Positions 52,714 to 60,579 of a DNA stretch of 64,000 nucleotides are shown piece by piece (positions within the stretch are counted from its first letter, which is position 1; every line of letters starts with the position of its first letter). A program made the position numbers and the translations under genes. This DNA comes from a virus: IMG/VR virus record IMGVR_UViG_3300009431_000980, positions 43,590 to 107,589 of that record, one strand, 5' to 3'. Below the pieces are notes generated by a model. The model searched no databases and had not been told where the DNA came from. It saw nothing but the letters and a program-made list of their open reading frames with translations.

Positions 52714-53156
52714 TTCTTGGTAATGTGGTGATGGTGGACTTAACACACATACACAGAGGGGGGGGGAGGGGGAGACCTCCTAATTTAAGCATTTATTAGG
52801 CGCAAACCTAACCCTTTCTTTGGGGCCTAGCCCTTTTCTTCCCCTGTTATTTTAGATATGTCATCTGGACGCTATTACCAGGGAGGGGTAGGGCCCCTGT
52901 TGTATATATATATGGAACTAGGTTGGCGTGTTGGTAGGAACTAGGCTGGGCGTTGGGGGGGGGAAGGGACGCTATTGCTGGGGGAGGGAAGGGACGCTAT
53001 TGCTGGGGGAGAAATTTTAGGTGTACGGTGGGTGTGGTAAAGATACTATATTGTATCAAAGGAGAGTTTGGGTTCCATGCCCGACCCCTCTACATAAGCC
53101 CTATGGGAAGGGGGCTTGGAAAATACCTTCCCTTTAACTCTTAATATGGAGGCTAT
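52714..53156. promoter_or_regulatory. Divergent intergenic region with repeats
   Basis: No gene is visible in these 443 nt between the minus and plus arms. It holds G-runs (52757-52773, 52954-52967), a second 17-bp repeat copy (52797-52813), TGACATATCTA (minus, 52853-52863), two copies of a GGAACTAGGYTGG-type repeat (52914-52956), and two perfect plus one degenerate copy of GGGACGCTATTGCTGGGGGA. Probably contains promoters for both arms and perhaps a replication origin. Confidence 0.55.
52967..53014. repeat. 24-bp tandem repeat in divergent region
   Basis: Two adjacent copies of GAAGGGACGCTATTGCTGGG plus GGAG; a degenerate third copy begins near 52866 (GGACGCTATTACCAGGGAGG). G-runs in the unit could form quadruplexes. 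Iteron-like or regulatory. Confidence 0.7.
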
Positions 53157-53345
53157 ATGCCAGAAGTATTAAATGATGCTGAACTGCGAAAAGATGCATC
53201 TTCTTCTAGAAAGAAAGCAGATGAATTAGAACATCGCTGCAAATCATGTGATCCTCGCAAAATAGAGGGTTATATATACCTTGCTAAGATGTATCGTAGA
53301 TCAGCTCAGAATATCGAAGATTACTTGTTTAATAAGAATAAGTAA
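53157..53345 (+). CDS. Small unknown protein, first plus-arm gene
   Basis: 62 residues, helical and charged, with one C-x-x-C (HRCKSCDPRK). GGAGG is close upstream. Not recognised. Confidence 0.5.
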   Translation: MPEVLNDAELRKDASSSRKKADELEHRCKSCDPRKIEGYIYLAKMYRRSAQNIEDYLFNKNK

Positions 53346-53353
53346 TCTGGACC

Positions 53354-53397
53354 GCTCAGTGCCTGCGAAAGGGTAACAGGTTTCGAGACCTGGCTGA
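53354..53397 (+). ncRNA. tRNA-minihelix-like RNA element 1
   Basis: Outer stem GCTCAG / CTGAGC encloses a T-arm-like hairpin CAGGT-TTCGAG-ACCTG; a competing hairpin CCTG / CAGG lies 5'. It resembles an acceptor stem plus T arm with the D and anticodon arms replaced by 17 nt. It is in the leader before the gene at 53576. Confidence 0.35.
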
Positions 53398-53575
53398 GCT
53401 CAATTGTACCCTTCATTTCTGTACATAGGAAGGAAGGAATAGCAAGTAAGAAGAGTACAAGGCAACAACTACGTTGCACTAGTCTCGGAGTGATCCGAGT
53501 AAATAAAGGCCCCAAGCCTTACGGGCCATTGAAAAGATAGTGAGGCATCATGATTAAGAAAGGAAAGGAGTTGTT

Positions 53576-53995
53576 ATGAAAGCAACTCTTATGGCCACCT
53601 TCATGGCCACCTTCATGGCCGCCTTCTTGGTGGCCCAGGAAGTCACCACGCTTCGCTACACCAGCGTAGTGTGGGACGACCTTAAGCACGATGGTGTATA
53701 TACATACACTGTCGTGCTGGGGGTGCCCACGGAATATAACCCGTGGGTGAAAAAGTACACTACCCCCTCGGCAGAAATAGTGTACTTCCAGGCCTCAGCC
53801 CAGTCGAGGTCAATGATCTTGGTCCAGCACAAGGCCAAGCTCAGGGCCAGAGTCAATGCCACGAGGGGTATTGGCATAGTGGCCCCAGGATCCTGGGAAA
53901 AGGAAGTCCCTGCTGCTAGGACAGGGACTTCCACCAAAGTCATTATAGGCGCCGCTGTAGCGGTGGCTATAATGGTTTTGGTCCTGGCACACTAG
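53576..53995 (+). CDS. Secreted/membrane-anchored unknown protein
   Basis: 139 residues. The N-terminal signal-like segment contains repeated MATF units (ATLMATFMATFMAAFLVAQ), then a beta domain, and a C-terminal membrane helix (KVIIGAAVAVAIMVLVLAH). Likely exported and anchored at both ends or tail-anchored. AGGAG precedes the start, and several leader hairpins (53487-53502, 53508-53525) precede the gene. Not recognised. Confidence 0.55.
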   Translation: MKATLMATFMATFMAAFLVAQEVTTLRYTSVVWDDLKHDGVYTYTVVLGVPTEYNPWVKKYTTPSAEIVYFQASAQSRSMILVQHKAKLRARVNATRGIGIVAPGSWEKEVPAARTGTSTKVIIGAAVAVAIMVLVLAH

Positions 53996-54105
53996 CCAGG
54001 CCAGAGTCCTAGGAAAGACAACCCGTCACCTGGGTTATCCAATACGGCTGGCAAAGCGACCAGTTGAGGATTAAAGTGGTGAGCCATTGAGGGAAGCAGA
54101 GCCCT

Positions 54106-54152
54106 CGAGACCTCGAATGGTTGTAGTGAAGTTCGATTCTTCGCCGAGGTCC
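54106..54152 (+). ncRNA. tRNA-minihelix-like RNA element 2
   Basis: A seven-pair acceptor-like stem GACCTCG / CGAGGTC encloses GTGAAG-TTCGATT-CTTCGC, which has the exact seven-base T-loop pattern TTCRANY. Only about ten bases replace the D and anticodon arms. It is not a complete tRNA; it may be a tRNA mimic or remnant. Confidence 0.4.
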
Positions 54153-54230
54153 TATGATGAGGAAAGCCTCATCAGAGAGATAAGCCCCCCTTTTCCCCAC
54201 ACAACAAGGGGAAGGGGGTGAAAACACAAA

Positions 54231-54271
54231 AGCCCCGATGCAGGAACAAGGATGCTGCCTGAGTCGGGGCT
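54231..54271 (+). terminator. Terminator-like hairpin
   Basis: Eight-pair AGCCCCGA / TCGGGGCT stem with a large loop containing a second small stem, 44 nt before the start at 54315. May act as an attenuator. Confidence 0.5.
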
Positions 54272-54314
54272 CACTCAATAAAGAGCGTCCATAATATAAG
54301 AAGGAGGCTGCGTC

Positions 54315-54974
54315 ATGGTCATGAATGCAACTCTAAATATCCAGGGAGCCCGTGCCCTGGTGAAAGAAGCACGGGAAACACAAGTCCGGGCTGAGCAACA
54401 GGCCCAGTCCCGGAAGGCTGAGGCCAAGTGGGCTGCCAAGAAGGCGGCCATGGAGGTCAAGGCTGGAGTAAGAAAGGACTTAAGGGAGGAATCTCTTAAG
54501 TCCGACAAAAAGGCGGCAAAGGCCATCATGGTCTGCGCCGAAGAGGCCCTTCAGGAAAGGAGGGCGGCCATCAAGGCCAGTTATCAAATGGAGTCCTTGC
54601 TTGGCCAACTGGAGGAAGCTAAGAGCCTTAGCTCCAGGGCCAGGCGGGACTGGGAAGAGGCTCTAGGGCTCCAGGAAGAGCTCAAGGGACTCAGCCACGC
54701 GGCCGAAGACTGGGACGCCATGTGTGCCCTGGTTGGTGTGTGTGGAGCCCAGGCCAACGCTGCTCAGCAGGAACTGAGGACAGCTATGGAGACGTCCTAT
54801 CAATTCCTGCTTACGGCCACCACAGGGGAGCGAAAGGCTCTTCGGTCGGCCAAGAGCAAGTTCTTCAAGGCCAGGCAGGTCCTGAAGAACTATAGGGCCT
54901 TTGAGCAGCCAGTGGTCACAGCTGCCACATTCAGGCCCTTTGAGGGTTTGGATAAGGCACTAGAAAGGAGGTAA
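54315..54974 (+). CDS. Ala-rich coiled-coil protein
   Basis: 219 residues, almost entirely helical, very rich in Ala, Lys, Glu, Arg (ALVKEARETQVRAEQQAQSR). AAGGAGG lies 7 nt before the ATG. It resembles a rod-like protein; no domain recognised. Codon use is more GC-rich than in the minus arm. Confidence 0.55.
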   Translation: MVMNATLNIQGARALVKEARETQVRAEQQAQSRKAEAKWAAKKAAMEVKAGVRKDLREESLKSDKKAAKAIMVCAEEALQERRAAIKASYQMESLLGQLEEAKSLSSRARRDWEEALGLQEELKGLSHAAEDWDAMCALVGVCGAQANAAQQELRTAMETSYQFLLTATTGERKALRSAKSKFFKARQVLKNYRAFEQPVVTAATFRPFEGLDKALERR

Positions 54975-54998
54975 ACGAAGGCGGGAGGAATCTTACAA

Positions 54999-55307
54999 AT
55001 TGCGACAGGGAGTCATACTGGTGAGCCAATCCTGGTTCGCCAGCCTACTTGTGACTCAGCTGCTATTGCAGCTACTGCAGCTGCTGTCGTGAGTAGTGGA
55101 ATAATGGTCACCTGGACTAATCCGGGTGGCTGGGCCGTGCTGGTCCATTTCTGGAAGGGGAATGGACCTCGCTACAGCTACAAGCTGGAGCGGGGCGCGG
55201 CTCTTAGAGTCATAGACTTGGCAAGATATCGTCCGGGCAAGGCCTGGAATCTTGCTAAGTCATATAACAGGAGCTCAATACCTAAACAGCTTGAGTTCTT
55301 TAAATAA
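54999..55307 (+). CDS. Small unknown protein, non-ATG start likely
   Basis: The frame is open from 54975. A clear site (GGGAGGA) ends 9-10 nt before an ATT at 54999, giving 102 residues; the alternatives GTG at 55089 and ATG at 55104 lack a binding site. The N-terminal part has an Ala-rich hydrophobic stretch (SAAIAATAAAVVSSGIMV). Not recognised. Confidence 0.4.
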   Translation: MATGSHTGEPILVRQPTCDSAAIAATAAAVVSSGIMVTWTNPGGWAVLVHFWKGNGPRYSYKLERGAALRVIDLARYRPGKAWNLAKSYNRSSIPKQLEFFK

Positions 55308-55319
55308 GGAGGTAACCCC

Positions 55320-55571
55320 ATGAGTGAAAGTAGACACGTGTGGGTACTTAGCGTACCCAAGGACGACCTCGACCAACAGTGGCTCGCTGCCATGGTGCAG
55401 GTCACTCGGGAAAGACGTTTCGGCGGGTCTCGTCATGAGACCATACCGGAGTATGAAGCAAGAAGGATACTCCGGACGCCGGATGAAGAAACAAAGGAGG
55501 AGGCTATCCTTCTCCTGGTCAGTATGGGAGTGGTCCGAAAGGACCCGTGCTGGCCAATGGTAGAAGCATAG
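55320..55571 (+). CDS. Small unknown protein
   Basis: 83 residues, preceded by AAGGAGG. Begins SESRHVWVLSVPKDDLDQQW. Soluble; not recognised. Part of a run of tightly spaced small genes, probably early. Confidence 0.5.
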   Translation: MSESRHVWVLSVPKDDLDQQWLAAMVQVTRERRFGGSRHETIPEYEARRILRTPDEETKEEAILLLVSMGVVRKDPCWPMVEA

Positions 55572-55583
55572 AAGGAGGAAGCT

Positions 55584-55775
55584 ATGAATAAAACAAAGCA
55601 AAACTCCCGCTTGGTGTACAGCACCGATCGGCGAGAGCTTCGCAAAAAGGACAGGATTATGGATAACCCTGTCCACATAAAGGAACGGGAGGCCAGGTTA
55701 TATAATTACCTGGTCTCTACCGGGAAAATGAACTCTCCCATTGACTGGGAGAAGTTTACACCAAGAGAGGAATAA
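55584..55775 (+). CDS. Small basic unknown protein
   Basis: 63 residues, preceded by GGAGGA. Charged, no hydrophobic segment. Ends directly before the next gene. Not recognised. Confidence 0.45.
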   Translation: MNKTKQNSRLVYSTDRRELRKKDRIMDNPVHIKEREARLYNYLVSTGKMNSPIDWEKFTPREE

Positions 55776-55776
55776 C

Positions 55777-56055
55777 ATGAATACACATAAAAGGTTGTAT
55801 GACCAGCTCCAGGAAGCTAGAGACAGAGTGTCTCGCCTGGAGTACAAACTCAAGGAGCTGGTGATCGAAGACCACGACCCACCTAAAACCACAATAATGG
55901 TGAAACCATCCATCCATCTTACAACACTGGAGGTTGTGATTGGGAGCCGCTGGGAGTGCCCGGACAGCCCGTTCGCTCACTGTGCCTACAATAGGTGGAA
56001 AGATAGAGCGCATGATGAGTGCCTCTATTGTGGGGAGCCTGAAGAGAGGAAGTAA
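55777..56055 (+). CDS. Small coiled-coil / zinc protein
   Basis: 92 residues from the ATG at 55777 (GAGAGGA 6 nt upstream). Helix YDQLQEARDRVSRLEYKLKE (residues 7-26), then a Cys-rich end (WECPDSPFAHC...CLYCG). Probably a zinc-binding DNA- or protein-binding factor. Confidence 0.48.
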   Translation: MNTHKRLYDQLQEARDRVSRLEYKLKELVIEDHDPPKTTIMVKPSIHLTTLEVVIGSRWECPDSPFAHCAYNRWKDRAHDECLYCGEPEERK

Positions 56056-56061
56056 CTAACA

Positions 56062-56084
56062 AGCCCCTGTTTGCGGCAGGGGCT
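56062..56084 (+). terminator. Terminator-like hairpin
   Basis: AGCCCCTG / CAGGGGCT stem with a seven-base loop, 7 nt after the previous stop. Not followed by a T run. Confidence 0.5.
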
Positions 56085-56097
56085 CAATATGGAGGAT

Positions 56098-56244
56098 ATG
56101 CCTATGCGTATAAACTCCACCCCAAATATACATAGGGGCGGATATATTTCCAAGTCCCTACAAGGAGGAGCGCCGACCGCGGTGTTCCAGAGCTTGTGGG
56201 TGAGCTTGGAGTTCACATTCTACATCATCCGGCTCTTGCAGTGA
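56098..56244 (+). CDS. Short unknown protein (48 aa)
   Basis: ATG with GGAGGAT directly upstream. The hydrophobic C-terminus (LWVSLEFTFYIIRLLQ) may insert in membranes. Short, so the call is weak. Confidence 0.3.
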   Translation: MPMRINSTPNIHRGGYISKSLQGGAPTAVFQSLWVSLEFTFYIIRLLQ

Positions 56245-56328
56245 TTGCTGCAATAAGTAGGAGGTGTAGACTGAAACGAGGAGGGCGCCCAGTAGTTTTG
56301 GCGCTCTTTTCACAATAGAGGAGGTATC

Positions 56329-59300
56329 ATGCGTAAACAACGTAGAAACTTCCGAGCCCGGGATTCAAAGATGGTTGACCGTCTGGTCAGCAATATCTTT
56401 GGCGACGTGGGTAAGGAAGTAATAAAGGAAGAAAAGGCCAAGGGAAACCTGTATTCAGGCCCGGTAACCTTTGGCCGCTTCGACGTTACCCCCCGGCGGG
56501 ATCTGTGGAATAATACCCACAGTGTGAAGATCCCTGTCGTCGATCTGCAAGGTAGACCACTCTACCTCAAGGATGCGGACGGCGAGATCATCACAAACCG
56601 TCGGGATGAGAGGTTAGCGGTCGAGGTCCCGAACTTCAACACATTTCTGGAGGCGGATATCGTGGCTGGAGTAACCAGCCTGGATGCCTTCAGGTTCGTG
56701 GACCTGACCGAGCTGCTGAGATCTAATAGCAGCAATCTGAACAAGTCTGTTCTCATCAAGCAGACCGTTCAGAAATGGGCCGGCCAGATCCTGAGCGCCA
56801 AGAAAGGCAATGCGGCGGACACACCCGTACGCCTCTTGGTCTGCACGGATCCGGAATATGTTGCCAGTCGCCGCAGGTTCTTCAGCTCCCCGCAGGACAT
56901 GGTTGCCTATGGCAAGGCGACCGTCACCTCTCACGAGGTGATTGTCGCGGGGAGCTTCAAGTTCCTCGTGGTAGCTGAGGGAGAGCTCGGCACCGCTGAT
57001 GGCCAGGGCAGGATGAGTATCCCACTCACTCGTGAGTCGGGCTACAATACCTGGGGCCAGAAGCAGTTCAGGCTCGAGTTCGAAGAGCTGGATCTACTGG
57101 CCGCCGGTAGCCTGCTGCCTAGTGTCCGTGGTGAGGATGTTGACTTAATCCTGCCGATCTCCATCTTCAAGGGAAGAAAGGAGATCCCGGTAGAAGTAGG
57201 TCGCACCTACAAATACCATGGACGCCTTGGCATCATGGCCGATGCGGCGAGCCGTGATCTCAAGATCAGGGACAACATCGAGGTTCAGCACTATTACAGG
57301 GATCTCGATTGGCCCATGGTCATGGAGAGGCTCGGCGAACTGCATGGGGCCCATAAGACACCTCGTGGCTACCTGGAGGTCGTGAATGACCTCGAAGAGC
57401 GCCAGGAGGACTTCATGGTCCACCACGCGGTCCTTAAGGCTGTCCTTGCTGGTGGCGAGGAGGCTTGCTATGTCGGTCAAACGCTGATGAAGCATCCTTG
57501 GATCGCCCGCAAGATATATAACCACCTTCTGGCTCAGTACGCAGATGCGGCCAGGTGCGCCAATCATCGCTTTGATGGCGCATACCTGGCATGTCTGGAG
57601 GCGCTACCTGACGATGTGGCATTTGTTCCCGGTGGGTCCGGGAATGAATGGGTCTTCAGGATCCCGATGTTGTCTGCGGGCAACTTCGCACGGCTGAAGA
57701 TCGTCGATGAGGATTATCTGTATAGCCTCATGAACGGCGACAAGGCCCACGATGCGGAGCTGACTGCGGCCATGAGGTGCCGGGGAAGCATCTTCACCAA
57801 CAGCACGGTGGCCAAGGTCATGAACAGTGACTTCGACTTCGACCCAATGTGCCGCTGCGGTGAGGATGATCCGCACCACGTCAAGCTCGACCTGGTGGCC
57901 GAGGACTGGCACGGGATGCCGGGTGCGTTCAAGCCCAAGGAGCGCACCAGGAGCCAGTGGCACAAGTTCGGTACCACTGATGCTGTCAGCGCCTTCCTCA
58001 ATGCACCGAACATCGGCGCGTTGACGCTGCTTCAGCACAACATCTTTCTGCGGAAGGATGATGCTAATGCAGTCAAGTTCCTGAAGGGACTTGGGCTGAC
58101 AGTCCAGAGTGCAGCCGAGCTCACTGGCCTGGCCACTACGTTCGCAGTGGCCGCTCACAAGTGGAGCGAAAGACTCCCCGAGAAGAAACAGGACACTGTG
58201 GATGAGCTCCTGAAGTTCTTCACGGGCAAGAGTCCGTTCCACAGGAGCGCCCTGGCCGAGATCCGTGCGGGTAATACGGACTGGGATGTTGAGCCTGATC
58301 ACTTCTTGAACAGGCTCGTCCTGAAGGTCCGTGATGCCTTGAAGGAGGACAACCTGGAAGCCATTCTGGACGGGTTCAATCCAGGAACGTTCTTCGGCTT
58401 CCTGGGGAGTCCCTCTGACTTGACCCTCAATGATGAGGTCATTGACATGGTGAAGGACTACAATGTCGCCATTGCCAAGGTCCTCACCAGCACCAAGGAG
58501 GGATCCTTGACCCGGGGCGAGTCCATCACGGTGGTGTGTGAAACCAACCGCTGCCATTGGGCCTACTTACGTGAGGCCATGGACCATAAGTCCTTCAAGG
58601 ACGCGGTTCGTATCCTGTGGAACGCAGGACACGAGGCTGCTGAGAGGTCCAAGAAGGGTTCCAAGGCGTCCGTGGTCTTCACGGCCGGAGTTGCTGATAT
58701 CATTGTTGACTGTCTCAACGATGAATACGGCGGCTTTGGGAGGGTGCCCCGTGATTATACAGTCCTAAGACCTGAGGAGCATCCCGCTCCTCGGGTCCGG
58801 CTGTATGGAGGCTGGAAAGGACATGCCAAGGATCTCGGCTATGATCCAAGAGAAATCGCCATGAAGCTACGTGACGATGAGGATGCGAAGGCTGCATTTG
58901 ATCTGTCCGTGGTTGAGTGGGGTAAAACCCTGGACAAGGTCGTCGGTAGGAAGGTTATCATCGGATATAGCTGTACTAAGAACGGTAAAAGCTATAAGAA
59001 GGCGATCTTCTACCAAAAGAAGATCCTTGGCGAAGTCCGGTCCACAGTTGTGGAGCCTGGTACGTATATCCTCAAGGGGTCAATGACGTTAACTGGCACC
59101 GTGCTGGTTATTCTGACTCCTGTATTCGAGGAGAATGGAACAACCACAGCCCGTCACCTGATGAAGGTGATTGGGTTGTGGCAAGATGTGCCAGGGGACA
59201 AGAGCAACGCCAGGAAGGCGGCTAAGACCATTGAAAAGGTCAAGGCCGCCAAGCACCTAGCGGGTGTAGAGATTAAGCCTGACGAACTTGGGCTTGGGCT

Positions 59301-59454
59301 TTACATCAAAGGTGTGAGGTGCTGCAAAGTTGTGTCTGGGAGCCCAAAGCGGACCAACCATGGACACAGCGTTGTAACTGGTAAAGTAAGGGTGGTAGAT
59401 ATTGTACAGGACGGGCAGCTATCTGCCTTCCTGACAGTGGACCACCACAAATAA
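56329..59454 (+). CDS. Large unknown protein, candidate divergent RNA polymerase
   Basis: 1041 residues; AGAGGAGG upstream. Residues 442-449 read VFRIPMLS and 498-507 MNSDFDFDPM. In RNA polymerase beta-prime the second double-psi barrel has R-x-P (R425-P427 in E. coli) and, downstream, NADFDGDQM with three metal-binding Asp (D460/462/464). Here R444-x-P446 and D501, D503, D505 keep the order, including Asn before and Met after. Single-chain phage polymerases related to YonO also use D-x-D-x-D, not always with Gly. I could not find a convincing partner-barrel lysine motif. Cys at 508, 510 (MCRCG) follow. Otherwise unrecognised; a chance match cannot be excluded. Confidence 0.4.
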   Translation: MRKQRRNFRARDSKMVDRLVSNIFGDVGKEVIKEEKAKGNLYSGPVTFGRFDVTPRRDLWNNTHSVKIPVVDLQGRPLYLKDADGEIITNRRDERLAVEVPNFNTFLEADIVAGVTSLDAFRFVDLTELLRSNSSNLNKSVLIKQTVQKWAGQILSAKKGNAADTPVRLLVCTDPEYVASRRRFFSSPQDMVAYGKATVTSHEVIVAGSFKFLVVAEGELGTADGQGRMSIPLTRESGYNTWGQKQFRLEFEELDLLAAGSLLPSVRGEDVDLILPISIFKGRKEIPVEVGRTYKYHGRLGIMADAASRDLKIRDNIEVQHYYRDLDWPMVMERLGELHGAHKTPRGYLEVVNDLEERQEDFMVHHAVLKAVLAGGEEACYVGQTLMKHPWIARKIYNHLLAQYADAARCANHRFDGAYLACLEALPDDVAFVPGGSGNEWVFRIPMLSAGNFARLKIVDEDYLYSLMNGDKAHDAELTAAMRCRGSIFTNSTVAKVMNSDFDFDPMCRCGEDDPHHVKLDLVAEDWHGMPGAFKPKERTRSQWHKFGTTDAVSAFLNAPNIGALTLLQHNIFLRKDDANAVKFLKGLGLTVQSAAELTGLATTFAVAAHKWSERLPEKKQDTVDELLKFFTGKSPFHRSALAEIRAGNTDWDVEPDHFLNRLVLKVRDALKEDNLEAILDGFNPGTFFGFLGSPSDLTLNDEVIDMVKDYNVAIAKVLTSTKEGSLTRGESITVVCETNRCHWAYLREAMDHKSFKDAVRILWNAGHEAAERSKKGSKASVVFTAGVADIIVDCLNDEYGGFGRVPRDYTVLRPEEHPAPRVRLYGGWKGHAKDLGYDPREIAMKLRDDEDAKAAFDLSVVEWGKTLDKVVGRKVIIGYSCTKNGKSYKKAIFYQKKILGEVRSTVVEPGTYILKGSMTLTGTVLVILTPVFEENGTTTARHLMKVIGLWQDVPGDKSNARKAAKTIEKVKAAKHLAGVEIKPDELGLGLYIKGVRCCKVVSGSPKRTNHGHSVVTGKVRVVDIVQDGQLSAFLTVDHHK

Positions 59455-59473
59455 CAAACATGACAAACAGAGA

Positions 59474-59505
59474 AGCAGGTTCTGTCTTAACAAGCAGAGC
59501 CTGCT
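59474..59505 (+). terminator. Terminator-like hairpin after the large gene
   Basis: AGCAGGTTCTG / CAGAGCCTGCT stem with a ten-base loop, 20 nt after the stop. Confidence 0.6.
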
Positions 59506-59527
59506 CTCATAACTAAAGGGGGAAAAA

Positions 59528-59893
59528 ATGAACAAGATAGTAGCCAGAAAGAAAGTCATCTACATGGAAATGCCCTCTGGTCACTATGCCAGGTCAGAGG
59601 GCAATCTAGAATGTACAATTGAGTATATTTACGAATTGCCAGGCAAAAACTGGCGATTCACTCAATTGAGGCATGAAGGGAGTATTCCAATTGAGTTGAA
59701 AAATGGCGAGTTGATTGGATTTGCAACTCGTCATTATTTCATAGTGGGTGATAAAATATACAATACAGAGGAGAAAGCAATGTGTGATCCTCTGTATCAC
59801 CCTTCGGATGTTGGAATTGTTCCGAAAGAGGAAATTGAAGAGGAAATCTCCAGACAATTATCATCAATAGAAGATGATTGTTATGGGGATTAA
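59528..59893 (+). CDS. Unknown protein
   Basis: 121 residues, beta-rich (VIYMEMPSGHYARSEGNLEC) with an acidic helical end. AT-richer than neighbouring genes. AGGGGGAA precedes the ATG. Not recognised. Confidence 0.5.
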   Translation: MNKIVARKKVIYMEMPSGHYARSEGNLECTIEYIYELPGKNWRFTQLRHEGSIPIELKNGELIGFATRHYFIVGDKIYNTEEKAMCDPLYHPSDVGIVPKEEIEEEISRQLSSIEDDCYGD

Positions 59894-60067
59894 AGTGATC
59901 CTTACAAAGAGGAAAGGAAATGATCTGCCATGGTAGGCAGCCTCCGCACCTCAACACCTCCGGCTGCCGCCTCCGCCGCTACCGCGGCAAGGAAAGGAGA
60001 AGGGGCCCTGCCGGGCCTAAGCCTGCCGGCCAAGAATAGGCAGGCACATAAATAAAGGAGATAAATA

Positions 60068-60502
60068 ATGAGCAACAAGAATAACAACAATAATATGCCA
60101 GTGGTAAATATGCCAGTGGTAACGCTGGCAAACGGGCTGAATGTAGCCAACTTCAGCTCGCCCCATGAGTTTAAGTTCACCTCCGGCGAGGTCCTTCCGG
60201 CGTGCTCTGCCGAGCGAGCCAAGGGACTCATGCTGGCACCGGAGGAGAAAGTGATGGAGGACCTCGGATGGCAGGGGTATGAGACAATCAACCTAGCCTT
60301 CCGGATGACCACCGCTGTCGGGGAAGCTCTGGAAGAGGCACTCCTGTTACCCGTGGACGTGGATATAGTCATCGTGCCTTTACCGGTGATGGTGGCCATT
60401 AAAGAGTCCACAGGCTGGTCACCAAGTACGAGTCCGTTCAGGACAATCCGGGTGGCTGACAGAGTGACTAAGGAGATACACCCGGACATATTCTGCTGGT
60501 AG
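60068..60502 (+). CDS. Unknown protein
   Basis: 144 residues. Asn-rich start (SNKNNNNNMPVVNMPVVTL), then VLPACSAERAKGLMLAPEEK. AAGGAG upstream. The preceding 174 nt (59894-60067) hold no gene but two GC-rich hairpins (GGCCCTGCCGGGCC near 60013 and GCCTGCC/GGCAGGC near 60020-60047). Not recognised. Confidence 0.48.
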   Translation: MSNKNNNNNMPVVNMPVVTLANGLNVANFSSPHEFKFTSGEVLPACSAERAKGLMLAPEEKVMEDLGWQGYETINLAFRMTTAVGEALEEALLLPVDVDIVIVPLPVMVAIKESTGWSPSTSPFRTIRVADRVTKEIHPDIFCW

Positions 60503-60531
60503 ATTCTACCGGCAGGGGAAGGAGAAGTAGA

Positions 60532-60579
60532 ATGAAGACGTTAACTATGCAGAAGTATACTATCAATGAAAAAGAATAA
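60532..60579 (+). CDS. Very short leader ORF (15 codons)
   Basis: AAGGAG 8 nt before an ATG; ends 14 nt inside the next gene. It may couple translation of the gene at 60566. Weak evidence. Confidence 0.25.
   Translation: MKTLTMQKYTINEKE

Larger units (their letters stand above)
53996..54314 (+). ncRNA. Highly structured non-coding region
   Basis: No gene is visible. At least five strong hairpins follow in series: AACCC/GGGTT (about 54028), GAGGG/CCCTC (about 54088), a T-arm-like element (54106-54152), GATGAGG/CCTCATC (54157-54174), a C-rich/G-rich stem (about 54186-54221), and AGCCCCGA/TCGGGGCT (54231-54271). It could be an attenuator leader or a stable small RNA. Confidence 0.45.

Noticed and set aside
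52456-52746. 96-codon minus-strand frame over the tRNA
   Set aside because: Contains the whole tRNA-Thr sequence; coding is unlikely.
54106-54152. Complete tRNA at this position
   Set aside because: Acceptor and T arms are present but only about ten bases lie between them, so there are no D and anticodon arms. Kept as minihelix-like only.
57604-58557. 317-codon minus-strand frame opposite the large plus-arm gene
   Set aside because: Antisense shadow in a GC-rich gene; no ribosome binding site and no protein-like motif, while the plus frame is open for 1041 codons.
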